Part shown: piece by piece, positions 1 to 8,018 of the stretch
Layout: every line of letters begins with the position of its first letter
How positions within the stretch are numbered: the stretch's first letter is position 1
Source of the DNA: Micromonospora luteifusca
GTDB taxonomy: Bacteria > Actinomycetota > Actinomycetes > Mycobacteriales > Micromonosporaceae
Length of the DNA stretch: 64,000 nt
Direction of reading: 5' to 3'
Assembly (NCBI RefSeq): GCF_016907275.1
Contig: NZ_JAFBBP010000001.1
Span: forward strand, 6,190,001 to 6,254,000
The notes under the pieces: generated by a model
Database searches by the model: none
Told to the model about the DNA's origin: nothing
What the model saw: the letters and a program-made list of their open reading frames with translations, nothing else
Program-made: the position numbers and the translations under genes

Positions 1-593
1 TCACCGGCGCGGGGCCGCAGTTCCGGCACCGGCAGGCCCGGGTTGGTCACCATGATCCCGTGCTGGTGCGCGCCGAGGTCCGGGGCCGGTGCGATCTGCA
101 CGTCGTGCGGCAGGATCACACACGTCGGGCTCCGAGTCGCCAGGGCGGTGCGGATCGCCCGGTCGAGCAGCATGGGCAACTGCTCCGGGGTGTACGCGGT
201 CTGCACGAACTGTGCGCACACATCGCCGTAGAGGCGTACCAGGTCGATCTCCTGCTGGTAGCCGCTACCCAGTACGGACGTCACCTGCTGACCGACCAGG
301 GCGAGCACCGGTTGGGAGTCCAGCCGGGCGTCGTAGAGACCGTTGAGCAGATGTACGGCGCCCGGTCCCTGAGTCGACAGGCACACCCCCAGCCCGCCGG
401 TGTACTTGGCGTGCCCGCAGGCCATGAACGCGGCCGTCTCCTCGTGTCGGGCCTGCACAAACTCCGGCCGACCGGCGCGACGCAGAGCCCCCATCACCCC
501 GTCGATACCGTCGCCGGAGTAACCGAAGACCCGGCCCACGCCCCAGTCGGCCAACCGAGCCACCACCAGGTCCGACACCGTCGCGTCCGCCAC
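1..593 (-). CDS. Thiamine-diphosphate-dependent enzyme, pyruvate oxidase/acetolactate synthase-like (partial, 3' end off window)
   Basis: The minus strand is open from a GTG at 593 to the left edge (197 codons seen, C-terminus missing). The translation has the N-terminal ThDP-binding domain: VGRVFGYSGDGIDGVMGAL near residues 18-36, then ARHEETAAFMACGHAKYTG, where the first Glu of HEE is the cofactor-activating glutamate, then STQGPGAVHLLNGLYDA and DSQPVLALVGQQ. This layout is that of PoxB-like pyruvate oxidases and acetolactate-synthase relatives, cytoplasmic ThDP/FAD enzymes that decarboxylate 2-oxo acids. The start is supported by a purine-rich site (GAGGCGAGGAGG) about 5 nt upstream and an in-frame TGA just before it. 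Substrate cannot be fixed from the N-terminal half alone. The gene is divergent from the STAS gene at 852. Confidence 0.85.
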   Translation of the reverse strand, partial: MADATVSDLVVARLADWGVGRVFGYSGDGIDGVMGALRRAGRPEFVQARHEETAAFMACGHAKYTGGLGVCLSTQGPGAVHLLNGLYDARLDSQPVLALVGQQVTSVLGSGYQQEIDLVRLYGDVCAQFVQTAYTPEQLPMLLDRAIRTALATRSPTCVILPHDVQIAPAPDLGAHQHGIMVTNPGLPVPELRPRAG

Positions 594-851
594 CGTCGCC
601 TCCTCGCCTCAACCGCCCTTCCAGCATGTGGCCCTACCCGCAGGCCGGCAGACCGAACCGGACGGACGGCACCTCTTCGGGGATCCTCACGATCAATCCC
701 ACTGCGGAACTCGTCGATCGCGCGAGTGGTGCCAGCGGCGAACATCGTGGGTAGAGTGGTCCGCGGGTCAAGACATGCGCCCAGGTCCGCCGCCCGCGCC
801 TCGTCGCTGCGGGAGGATCCGACTCACCGATGCACCAGATCGGGAGGGGTC

Positions 852-1271
852 ATGTCTGTCTTCGAGCAGCCCACTCGGCACCGCGCTCGGCTCACCAAAC
901 CGATCATGACGCTGGACCTGGACACGGACGGGCCGGTGCCACTGATCACCGTTCGCGGCGAGGTCGACATGAGCACCGCACACCTCATCAGCGAGCTGGC
1001 CGAACACACGATCGCCCGCCGCCCCGCACGGTTGGTACTCGATCTCTCCCGGGTGACCTTCTTCAGCGCCCACGGCATCAGCGCCCTGCTGCGAACACGG
1101 CGCGCCGCCGCAGGTGCCGATGTCGGGCTGATTCTGCGCGATGCCGCCCCGTGCGTCACCTACCTGTTGATGGTTACCGGTACCCGAAGGAACTTCAGGG
1201 TGGCGACGACGCGGGTCGATGATCCGGTCCCGGTGGGGAAGCGCCGGACAGGGGAACACAGCCCCGTGTGA
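852..1271 (+). CDS. STAS-domain protein (anti-sigma factor antagonist-like)
   Basis: A 139-residue protein consisting of one STAS domain: LITVRGEVDMSTAHLISEL and LVLDLSRVTFFSAHGISALL are the usual strands and helix. The family antagonises anti-sigma factors by partner switching controlled by serine phosphorylation. Here the D-S-S-G phospho-loop reads S-A-H-G, so the normal acceptor serine is replaced by histidine. It may therefore bind a partner without the usual phospho-switch. The ATG at 852 is preceded by GGGAGGGGT. The same frame is open upstream to position 60, but that part lies antisense to the ThDP enzyme and has no coding character. No anti-sigma kinase or sigma gene is adjacent. Confidence 0.85.
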   Translation: MSVFEQPTRHRARLTKPIMTLDLDTDGPVPLITVRGEVDMSTAHLISELAEHTIARRPARLVLDLSRVTFFSAHGISALLRTRRAAAGADVGLILRDAAPCVTYLLMVTGTRRNFRVATTRVDDPVPVGKRRTGEHSPV

Positions 1272-1432
1272 GGTTCGCAAGTTTGGTGGTAGCGCAGGCT
1301 TTCAGGACTTCGCGGAACGCTGTTCGTCCGGTCCGACACGAGCTCACTGTCGGCGCGTGCCTGGACCGTCACCGCTCGCCGCCGTCACTGACCGCCGCCA
1401 ATGCCGCTACGCCGCCGAGATAGCCTGTCGGG

Positions 1433-3832
1433 GTGTCGCTGACCCTGGATGAAGCCCGCGCTCGGACCGCCATGCTCTCCGAGGTCTCCTACGACCTGCT
1501 GCTCGACGTCACGTCCCCGGACGCCTTCCGTAGCCGGGTCGCCGTGCGGTTCCGTACCAAAGGTGGCGACACGTTCATCGAGCTGCACCGGGCCGAGTCG
1601 GTCGAGGTGACGCTCGACGGCGCGACCGTCGTGCCGGCGTACGACGGATGCCGCATCCCGCTCGACGGCCTGACCCCCGGGGTGCACGAGGTGGTCGTGG
1701 ACGCGCGGCTGCGATATGTCACCGACGGTGAAGGTCTGCATACGTTCACCGACCCGGTGGACGGGGAACGGTACGTCGGCGGGTATCTCGGCCTGGACAT
1801 CACCCAGCGCCTGTTCGCCTGCTTCGATCAGCTCGATCTCAAAGGCCCGATCACCCTGAACGTGATCGCCGATCCCACGTGGACGGTCTTGTCGAACGGC
1901 CTGTCCACGGTCGCTGATGGGGGTCGGTTCGGGTTCGCCACCACCCGGCCGATCGCTTGTGATCTGTTCGCTGTCGTGGCGGGGCCGTACCACTCGGTGA
2001 GGTGGGAGCACCAAGGCCTGTCCATGGGATGGCACGCCCGCCGTTCGTTGGCCGCCGAACTGGAGCGCGACGCCGCGGAGCTGCGTCGGGTGACCGAGGT
2101 CTGCTTCGACCACTACGCCAAGACCTTTTCCGAGCCGTTCCCGTTCGACTCCTACGACCAGGTCTTCGTGCCCGAGCTCAACTGGGGCGCGATGGAGTGC
2201 CCAGGGTGCGTCACCTTCAACGAGTCCCTGCTGCCGCGAGAGCGCGTCACCGACGACGACCGCCGGCGCCGTGCGATGGTGATCGCGCACGAGATGTCGC
2301 ACATGTGGTTCGGCGACCTGGTGTCCCCGGTGTGGTGGGAGGACGCGTGGCTCAACGAGTCCTTCGCGGACTACATGGGGTTCGAGGTGGCCGAGACCGT
2401 GGCCGGGTACGCCGGCACCCGGGTGTCATTTGAGGCGGCATACAAGCCCGGTGCCTTTCTCGCCGACCGACGCCGTTCCACGCACCCGGTCGCACCGGCC
2501 GCCGAGGACGTGCCCGACGTCGACACCGGCACGACGATTTTCGACGCCATCTCCTACGGCAAGGGAAACGCCGTCGTACGCCAGTTGGTGACCTGGCTGG
2601 GAGCGGCGGACTTCCTCGCCGGGGTGAACACCCACCTCACCCGGCACCGCTTCGCGAACGCCACGCTCGAGGACCTGCTGTCGGCGCTCGACGCCGTCTC
2701 GCCGCGCGACGTGCGCGGTTGGGCCGAGGTGTGGCTGCGGCAGTCGGGACATGACACGATCCGAGTCTCGCGCTCGGACGACGTTCCGGTGCTGACCCGT
2801 GACGGCGTACGGCCACACCGGTTCACCGTCGCGGCGTACTCCCCGTCGCTGGAGCCGGTCGGCTCGCGGCTGGTCGACCTCGCGGACGAGCCACTGGAGC
2901 TGCCGGAGTGGGCCGGGCTGGTGGTGGTGCCCAACGCGCACGGCGAGACCTTCGCCCGGATCGAGCTGGACCCGTTCTCCTACGACAGCGTCGCGCGCTC
3001 GCTGGCGGACCTGCCGGACCCGCTCGTGCGGGCGGTGCTGTGGGCGATGGTGCTCGACCAGGTGCCGCCAGCTGCACACCTGGATCTGCTGGCGCGACAG
3101 CTGCCGCGTGAGTCGTCGCCCACCCTGGTGACCGCAGCGCTCGACCGGAGCCTGAACAACCTGGTGCGCCGCGTCCTACCGCCTGCGGACGTACCCGCCG
3201 CGCTTGAGGTGGTCGCCGCGGCGTGCGTGCTTGATGGCGAGGCGAACGAGCAGCGCGCGGTCGCGCTGGCACGTGGGCTGGCCCGGAGCACGAGCGACAC
3301 CGCGCTGTTGCGGCGCTGGCTGGACGCAGACGCGACCGACCAGGGGTTGGCGCTTGACCCGGAGCTTCGCTGGGCCGCCGTACATCGGCTGGCCGAGCTC
3401 GGTGGCGTCGAGGCCCCGGAGATCGAGGCCGAGCGGCTGCGGGACGGCACTGCCGCGGGCGATCTCGGTGCTGTCACCGCGCTGGCCGCTCGCCCCACCG
3501 TCGAAGCGAAATCGGCGGCCTGGGCGGCGATGACCGAAGACCCCGACGTCTCCGTACGCCGCTTCCGGGCGTTGGCCGCCGGGCTCTGGTCGCTGTCGCA
3601 ACGGGAGATTGTCGCGCCGTACGTCGCCGCCTATGTCGCGGTTGCCCCGTCGTTGGCCCGGCGTGGTTCGGCGTTCGCTGCCGAGGTTGGTCGGGCCTTT
3701 CCTGCCCTCCCGCTGACCGACGAGGAGCTGGAGCTGGTACGTGACGCGTTGCGCGGCGACGTGCCCGCCGTGCTGAGGCGCTATTGGGAGGACGAGCTGG
3801 ACGACCGCACGGCGCGGGCCGTCAGCTTCTGA
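1433..3832 (+). CDS. pepN: Aminopeptidase N, M1 family
   Basis: A 799-residue M1 metallo-aminopeptidase. It has an N-terminal beta domain, a thermolysin-like domain with HEMSH at residues 286-290 and the third zinc ligand E309 (in LNESF), and a candidate catalytic Tyr375. A helical C-terminal ERAP1-like domain occupies roughly 510-799. It removes N-terminal residues from peptides in the cytoplasm; no signal peptide is present. The exopeptidase signature normally read as GAMEN is GAMEC here (252-256), followed by PGCVTF, an unusual change at the substrate-anchoring loop. The GTG start follows a TAGCCT box (1421-1426) by 7 nt and has no Shine-Dalgarno site, so a leaderless mRNA is likely. Length is slightly short for actinobacterial PepN (about 850). 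Confidence 0.93.
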   Translation: MSLTLDEARARTAMLSEVSYDLLLDVTSPDAFRSRVAVRFRTKGGDTFIELHRAESVEVTLDGATVVPAYDGCRIPLDGLTPGVHEVVVDARLRYVTDGEGLHTFTDPVDGERYVGGYLGLDITQRLFACFDQLDLKGPITLNVIADPTWTVLSNGLSTVADGGRFGFATTRPIACDLFAVVAGPYHSVRWEHQGLSMGWHARRSLAAELERDAAELRRVTEVCFDHYAKTFSEPFPFDSYDQVFVPELNWGAMECPGCVTFNESLLPRERVTDDDRRRRAMVIAHEMSHMWFGDLVSPVWWEDAWLNESFADYMGFEVAETVAGYAGTRVSFEAAYKPGAFLADRRRSTHPVAPAAEDVPDVDTGTTIFDAISYGKGNAVVRQLVTWLGAADFLAGVNTHLTRHRFANATLEDLLSALDAVSPRDVRGWAEVWLRQSGHDTIRVSRSDDVPVLTRDGVRPHRFTVAAYSPSLEPVGSRLVDLADEPLELPEWAGLVVVPNAHGETFARIELDPFSYDSVARSLADLPDPLVRAVLWAMVLDQVPPAAHLDLLARQLPRESSPTLVTAALDRSLNNLVRRVLPPADVPAALEVVAAACVLDGEANEQRAVALARGLARSTSDTALLRRWLDADATDQGLALDPELRWAAVHRLAELGGVEAPEIEAERLRDGTAAGDLGAVTALAARPTVEAKSAAWAAMTEDPDVSVRRFRALAAGLWSLSQREIVAPYVAAYVAVAPSLARRGSAFAAEVGRAFPALPLTDEELELVRDALRGDVPAVLRRYWEDELDDRTARAVSF

Positions 3833-3874
3833 CTTCGGCCGCAGCCGGACAGCCGTGCTGGAGAACGAGTCTGC

Positions 3875-4285
3875 GTGGAACGCATCCGATCGCCGCGGAG
3901 GCGACGAAACGCGCCGACAATGGTAAGAGTGGCACCCGCTTTCGTCCTGCACCACCACCGCAAACCTCGACCGCATTTTGACCTGCGGCTCGAGGAGGAC
4001 GGTGTGCTGCGCTCCTGGGCGGTGCCTCGCGGTCTGCCGGACAGTCCCAGTGACAACCGGCTCGCGATTGCGGTGCCCGACCACCACCTTGATCACCTCA
4101 CCTACGAGGACGTCGACAAGTCGATTGCCGACATCGGTACGTGGGAGGAGCACGACCGCACCGACCGCCGAATGCTGTTCACGTTGCACGGCCGCACCGG
4201 TCATCGGCGATACGCGCTCATCCGCACGGGTGCGGGGTGGCTGATCCACTTGACGAAAGAGCAGCCTCCGGACGAGCGCAGGTAG
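3875..4285 (+). CDS. Stand-alone LigD-type 3'-phosphoesterase domain protein
   Basis: A small protein (136 residues from GTG 3875, or 121 from ATG 3920) made of one DNA-ligase-D phosphoesterase domain. The sequence FVLHHHRKPRPHFDLRLEED followed by SWAVPRGLP and a later DHHLDH matches the His/Asp/Arg active-site pattern of LigD PE domains, which remove 3'-phosphates or ribonucleotides from DNA ends in bacterial end joining. No ligase or primase domain is present and no ku or ligD gene is in the window. GTG 3875 has GGAGA about 10 nt upstream; ATG 3920 lies closer to where homology begins. The start is unresolved, the family assignment is firm. The gene ends facing a strong terminator. Confidence 0.8.
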   Translation: MERIRSPRRRRNAPTMVRVAPAFVLHHHRKPRPHFDLRLEEDGVLRSWAVPRGLPDSPSDNRLAIAVPDHHLDHLTYEDVDKSIADIGTWEEHDRTDRRMLFTLHGRTGHRRYALIRTGAGWLIHLTKEQPPDERR

Positions 4286-4338
4286 AAGTCTCCCGTGCCG
4301 GCCCACGTGCCGTCACCGTGGCACTGCCGGAAGAACGA

Positions 4339-4370
4339 TCCGGCTCAGGGCGCGAACGCCCTGAGCCGGA
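4339..4370. terminator. Bidirectional hairpin terminator
   Basis: A perfect 12-bp inverted repeat (CCGGCTCAGGGC / GCCCTGAGCCGG, 6-nt loop, one more flanking T-A pair) between the convergent phosphoesterase and LPMO genes. There is no U-tract, as is common in actinomycetes. Confidence 0.8.
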
Positions 4371-4398
4371 ATGGTTCCGCAGCTGGCGGTCCTGCCGA

Positions 4399-5079
4399 TC
4401 AGGTGATGTTGATGTCGCTGCACCACATGTAGGTCTGGTCCATGTGTGATGCCTTCCAGATCACGAACAGGACGTGGCCTCCGGAACGTCCAGAGACCGA
4501 GACGTTGAACGAGATGTTCTGCGCTGGCGCGTAGCGCCCGGTCGTTGCGATCAGGTCGAGGTTGCCCCACCCGACCTGTTGGGTGGCCCGATTGAATCCC
4601 GGCTTGGTGACGTAGACCCGGAAGTAGTCAGCACCGTGGCTGGCCTGGTCGTACATCTGGACCGTGAAGTTGGGGCTGACGTTGGTCGCCTTCCACGCGC
4701 CGGGCTGGTTCACCGTGTTGTTCCTGGAGAGGGCGTTGCTGCACAGTTGTCCGTCCGGGGTGCGGGCTTGGAACTGGCCGCCGAGGCCGTCTCGCAGCTG
4801 GCTCATCCAGTTCCACATGGTGTCGGGGTTGGCCTGGAACGCCTGCCAGCACATGGGGTCTTGTTGCTGCATGGCCGGGTTGGTGTGTTGGTTGCCCCAG
4901 GTCTTCCAGCACTGGTAGGCGCGGCTCGCCGGGTTGATGACGGTGCCGTGGGCCTGGGCCGCGCCGGTCGAGGGCAGCATGCCGATCACCATGGCGAACA
5001 GCAGGACGAGCGCTTGGAGGGACCGGCGGACTGTTGACCGGGATCGTCCGCCGGATTGATCGGACGTTTGTGAACGCAC
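4399..5079 (-). CDS. Secreted AA10 lytic polysaccharide monooxygenase
   Basis: A 226-residue secreted copper monooxygenase. A basic N-terminus and hydrophobic segment (about 20-36) lead to a signal-peptidase site AQA|H, which leaves H44 as the mature N-terminus. H44 and H148 (in QASHGADYF) form the copper histidine brace. The start of the mature protein, HGTVINPASRAYQCW, and the end, ASHMDQTYMWCSDI, are typical of AA10 enzymes that oxidatively cleave cellulose or chitin; the position usually occupied by the axial Phe appears to be Tyr. No binding module is attached. The GTG start has GGAGG 7 nt upstream. A CebR-like operator lies 37 nt before the start, so induction by cello-oligosaccharides is likely. 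Cellulose as substrate is inferred from the neighbourhood. Confidence 0.92.
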   Translation of the reverse strand: MRSQTSDQSGGRSRSTVRRSLQALVLLFAMVIGMLPSTGAAQAHGTVINPASRAYQCWKTWGNQHTNPAMQQQDPMCWQAFQANPDTMWNWMSQLRDGLGGQFQARTPDGQLCSNALSRNNTVNQPGAWKATNVSPNFTVQMYDQASHGADYFRVYVTKPGFNRATQQVGWGNLDLIATTGRYAPAQNISFNVSVSGRSGGHVLFVIWKASHMDQTYMWCSDINIT

Positions 5080-5115
5080 TGTTCATCCTCCGCTCTTCGG
5101 TACTAAAGATCAGAA

Positions 5116-5129
5116 TGGGAACGCTCCCA
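5116..5129. promoter_or_regulatory. CebR/LacI-type operator upstream of the LPMO gene
   Basis: TGGGAACGCTCCCA, one base from the Streptomyces CebR consensus TGGGAGCGCTCCCA, centred about 43 nt before the LPMO start codon. The identical 14-mer occurs at 6388-6401. It presumably binds a cellobiose/cellotriose-responsive LacI repressor encoded elsewhere. Confidence 0.8.
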
Positions 5130-5318
5130 AACCAACTGTTACATCCATGAGCCTAAATATCAATACTGATCTATTTATGGTGGGATGTGGATCGAGCTGA
5201 CCCGGGAGCGCCGCCGGGCGCAGATCCCGCCACCCACCGGACGGCGTGGCACGGGTTGCCGACTCGACGCCGGATCAACGACGGCCTGAGCGCCGAGCTC
5301 AGCAGCCACCCGGCATGG

Positions 5319-5900
5319 TCAAAGCCCGGCTGCGGCGTCGTACCGGCGGCGCTGGTCGGCCATTTCCGAGTCGGCCAGCGCCTCCTTGAGCGCCAACTCC
5401 GCGTACGTGCCCGGGAACATCTGCCGCAGCCGGTCGGTGAACATGACGTCGGCGGTCGCCTCGACCACCTGGATGCCCGGAGGGTCGGTGGACATGTCCA
5501 TGATCACTGGGCTGGCCAGCTTGACCGCCACGTCCCAGGGGCGCTTCTGCTCGGCGACCCCGCAGAGGTGGAAGCCGTAGACCGTCCGCACGTCGGCGAG
5601 TGTGGTGACCTCCGCCGGCTCGTAGCCGTAGACGCGGACCCCACAGATCACCGGCGGCTTCTTCTCCTCGGTGGTCACCTGCTGGGCGCCGTGTCCGGCG
5701 TGGTTGTGCTGCCCCGGGTCCGCCTGCTCGAGCGTGGTACGCATCCGGTTCATGATCTGTCCTTGCAGATCCGCCGGCTCAGCCTCCGGGCCGGCCCGGT
5801 TGAGCAGTACGACCGCGCCGGCCGACACCGCCAGCACGATCACCGCCACCCACACGAAGCGGTTCCGGTACCAACCCGCGAAACTCTCTCGGGAAATCAT
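5319..5900 (-). CDS. Unknown single-pass membrane protein
   Basis: A 193-residue protein of no family I recognise. A short basic start is followed by one transmembrane helix (about 16-34). The rest is predicted outside the membrane: a polar linker with a His-rich stretch (GQHNHAGHGAQQ, about 74-85), then a domain with two cysteines (ICGVRVYGYEP and FHLCGVAEQKRPWDVAV) that could form a disulfide. The C-terminus is charged (EMADQRRRYDAAAGL). It lies between the co-regulated LPMO and sugar-dehydrogenase genes but has no operator of its own that I can see, so a link to them is only positional. ATG at 5900 with weak ribosome-binding sequence. Confidence 0.7.
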   Translation of the reverse strand: MISRESFAGWYRNRFVWVAVIVLAVSAGAVVLLNRAGPEAEPADLQGQIMNRMRTTLEQADPGQHNHAGHGAQQVTTEEKKPPVICGVRVYGYEPAEVTTLADVRTVYGFHLCGVAEQKRPWDVAVKLASPVIMDMSTDPPGIQVVEATADVMFTDRLRQMFPGTYAELALKEALADSEMADQRRRYDAAAGL

Positions 5901-6387
5901 GATTGCTTCTCACCTCGTCGCCGGTTCTGCTGCGCTGGCAGGCCGAATCGGACGCCCTCGACGTGTCAGACGTCGAGCGCGTCGACCATCGGGGGACGTG
6001 CCGGGGGATAGGTGCGGCGGGCGAGCATGCCTGCCCGGCAAAACGCCCGTCGTTATGGCGATGGCCCGGCGATGCGGCATGCGAGCGTCTGCCCAAAGCG
6101 GCGCGCTGCCGGCACTGCGATGCTCCCGTGCTGGCCGTTCTCAGCACGGTTGCCCCCGCGCTGCGGCGATATGAGCCATTCCAGCACGCCTGGGCCCGTC
6201 TGGCAACATCGACGAACATAAGCGTGGATTCGGTCGCCATTCTCGGCGCCGACGGGGGATATCTCGCCGAGCGGAACCACGCGCCTTGCTCATCTCGCTG
6301 ACCAGCATGGTCGGTAGCGAGATGCCCGTGGCTGCCCGGCGACGTCGATGACGGCGGGATAGAGCATTTGCGTAAGTCAATGTATGG
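5901..6387. other. Long intergenic region, no gene seen
   Basis: About 490 nt between the unknown membrane protein and the dehydrogenase operator. Open frames on both strands have arginine-rich, non-protein-like translations and none has a credible start. It may hold promoters for both divergent genes; I see no RNA gene. Confidence 0.6.
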
Positions 6388-6401
6388 TGGGAACGCTCCC
6401 A
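6383..6401 (+). promoter_or_regulatory. Candidate -10 and CebR/LacI-type operator of the sugar-dehydrogenase gene
   Basis: The operator TGGGAACGCTCCCA (6388-6401) is identical to that of the LPMO gene. A possible -10 (TATGGT, 6383-6388) abuts it, so a bound repressor would cover the transcription start. No good -35 is visible. Confidence 0.75.
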
Positions 6402-6441
6402 GACCGCGCCCACCACCCCACTCGCTCGAGGAGCTGAAAAC

Positions 6442-7656
6442 ATGTCGCGACGGCGTCATCGCCCGGCCACCATGCTGGCCGGGCTGCTCGTTCTAGCCCT
6501 GTCTGCGTCTCTGCTGCCACCGGCGCCGGTGGTCGGCACCGCCGAGGCCAGCACATCCCACACCCGCGCTGTGCCACTCGCTGAGCTGACCGTGGTCTCC
6601 GAACAGGTGGCTTTCGGTCTGCAGCGTCCAATCGCGATCACCGGTCTGCCGGACGGCAGGATGTTGATCGCGGAGAAGAACGGCACCGTCCGCGCCTACC
6701 ACCCCGACACCGGCTTGGCGGCCGAGCCGGTGCTCGACCTGACCGCCCGGATCGACACGTCGGACAACGAGCGTGGCCTCCTCGGCATCACGCCTGCGCC
6801 GAACTTCGCGCGGACCGGGATCCTCTACGTGGCCTACACGAGCCTCCCGGCCGGCGCGCTGACCCTGGCGCGAGTGCCCATCAGCGCTCCTGAGCGGGTG
6901 CAGGTGCTGCTCACCCAGGAGCACGCCGAGTACGGCAACCACAACGGCGGACAGGTGGCGTTCGGCCGCGACGGCTACCTCTACTGGTCTCTCGGCGACG
7001 GCGGCCACACGAACGACCCGTTCAAGTCAGGTCAGAACCTCGGCACCCTGCTCGGCAAGATCGTGCGGATCGACGTCAACCGCTCCTGCGGCGGGAAGCC
7101 CTACTGCGTGCCCTTCGACAACCCCTTTGTCCGCACGGCGGGCGCGCGACCGGAGATCTGGGTCTACGGGCTGCGCAACCCGTGGCGGTTCTCCATCGAC
7201 CAGGCTGACGGTTCGCTGTGGATCGGTGATGTCGGCCAGGGCCTGGTGGAGGAAATCAACCACATCCGCCCATCGCAGCGTGGAGCGAACCTCGGCTGGT
7301 CCTGCCGAGAGGGCACTCCGATCTTCGACCCGGGGCAGTGCCGGCCGGGCGTGCGGTACACCGATCCGGTCTTCGAATACGAGCATTACATGACGGAGAG
7401 CTGCTCGGTGACCGGGGGCGTGGTGTACCGAGGGTCCGCCACCCCGGAAGCGCGGGGGACCTACATTGCGAGCGACTACTGCTCGACCCTCGCGTTCGCC
7501 GTGCGTCCCAAGCCGACAGGCGGCTACGAGAACGCGATAATTGGCAACTTCCCCACCCAGCCGACCGCGTTCGGCACCGACGTGCAAGGCGAACTGTACG
7601 TGCTCAGTGACCTCCCGGGCTTCCTGAGTCGGGTGCGGTTCGAGCGGGTCCAGTAA
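6442..7656 (+). CDS. Secreted PQQ-type sugar dehydrogenase (glucose/sorbosone dehydrogenase family)
   Basis: A 404-residue secreted beta-propeller of the soluble quinoprotein glucose/sorbosone dehydrogenase family. It has a signal peptide (about 1-36, twin Arg-rich start MSRRRHRP, cleavage near GTAEAS). It carries the active-site run EYGNHNGGQVAFGRDGYLYW, whose His matches the general base of soluble glucose dehydrogenase, then SLGDGG, GKIVRIDV and YGLRNPWRFS with the substrate/PQQ arginine. Such enzymes oxidise sugars with PQQ and pass electrons to external acceptors. The ATG has GAGGAGCTG upstream. The operator shared with the LPMO suggests joint induction, and a role as LPMO electron donor is possible but unproven. 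No pqq biosynthesis gene is in the window. Confidence 0.88.
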   Translation: MSRRRHRPATMLAGLLVLALSASLLPPAPVVGTAEASTSHTRAVPLAELTVVSEQVAFGLQRPIAITGLPDGRMLIAEKNGTVRAYHPDTGLAAEPVLDLTARIDTSDNERGLLGITPAPNFARTGILYVAYTSLPAGALTLARVPISAPERVQVLLTQEHAEYGNHNGGQVAFGRDGYLYWSLGDGGHTNDPFKSGQNLGTLLGKIVRIDVNRSCGGKPYCVPFDNPFVRTAGARPEIWVYGLRNPWRFSIDQADGSLWIGDVGQGLVEEINHIRPSQRGANLGWSCREGTPIFDPGQCRPGVRYTDPVFEYEHYMTESCSVTGGVVYRGSATPEARGTYIASDYCSTLAFAVRPKPTGGYENAIIGNFPTQPTAFGTDVQGELYVLSDLPGFLSRVRFERVQ

Positions 7657-7723
7657 GCCCTCAGCGGCGGGGCGGCGATCCTCTGAACCTCGGGGCAACG
7701 CCCGCCGCACCCGCAACACCCCT

Positions 7724-7755
7724 CGGGGACGGCCGCATCCGAGCGGCCGTCCCCG
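7724..7755 (+). terminator. Hairpin terminator after the sugar dehydrogenase
   Basis: Stem CGGGGACGGCCG / CGGCCGTCCCCG (12 bp, 8-nt loop), about 70 nt after the dehydrogenase stop codon. Confidence 0.8.
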
Positions 7756-7756
7756 G

Positions 7757-8018
7757 CTTACTTCGATACGGGCGCCGGGTGCGTTTCTTCATGAGCGACC
7801 TGAGCGCGCCGGGCTTGACCTCCTCGACCCAGCGATCAGCGACCGGTTCGCCAAACTAGAGATCTTCGGCGAGGACGTCGACATGCCGCTGTCAGTACGG
7901 CCAGTTCATGCAGCGCCGGCCCGTCGTGCCCGGCAGCGAGCCGCTCCGTTGCAAACCAGGGCACCCGCTCACCTCGACGCTGCACAGCGCGTATTCAGCG
8001 GCGATGAATTCCGAGCTG
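7757..8018. other. Intergenic region with a possible degraded coding remnant
   Basis: No intact gene. On the plus strand around 7818-7895 one frame reads LDLLDPAISDRFAKLEIFGE, which looks protein-like, but it has no start or supporting context and then dissolves into low-information sequence. It could be a gene remnant; I cannot name the family. Confidence 0.3.

Noticed and set aside
60..851. Long plus-strand open frame leading into the STAS gene
   Set aside because: Antisense to the ThDP enzyme; composition is not protein-like and a good ribosome site precedes ATG 852.
1385..2302. 305-codon minus-strand frame opposite pepN
   Set aside because: A GC-rich mirror of the aminopeptidase reading frame with no family signal.
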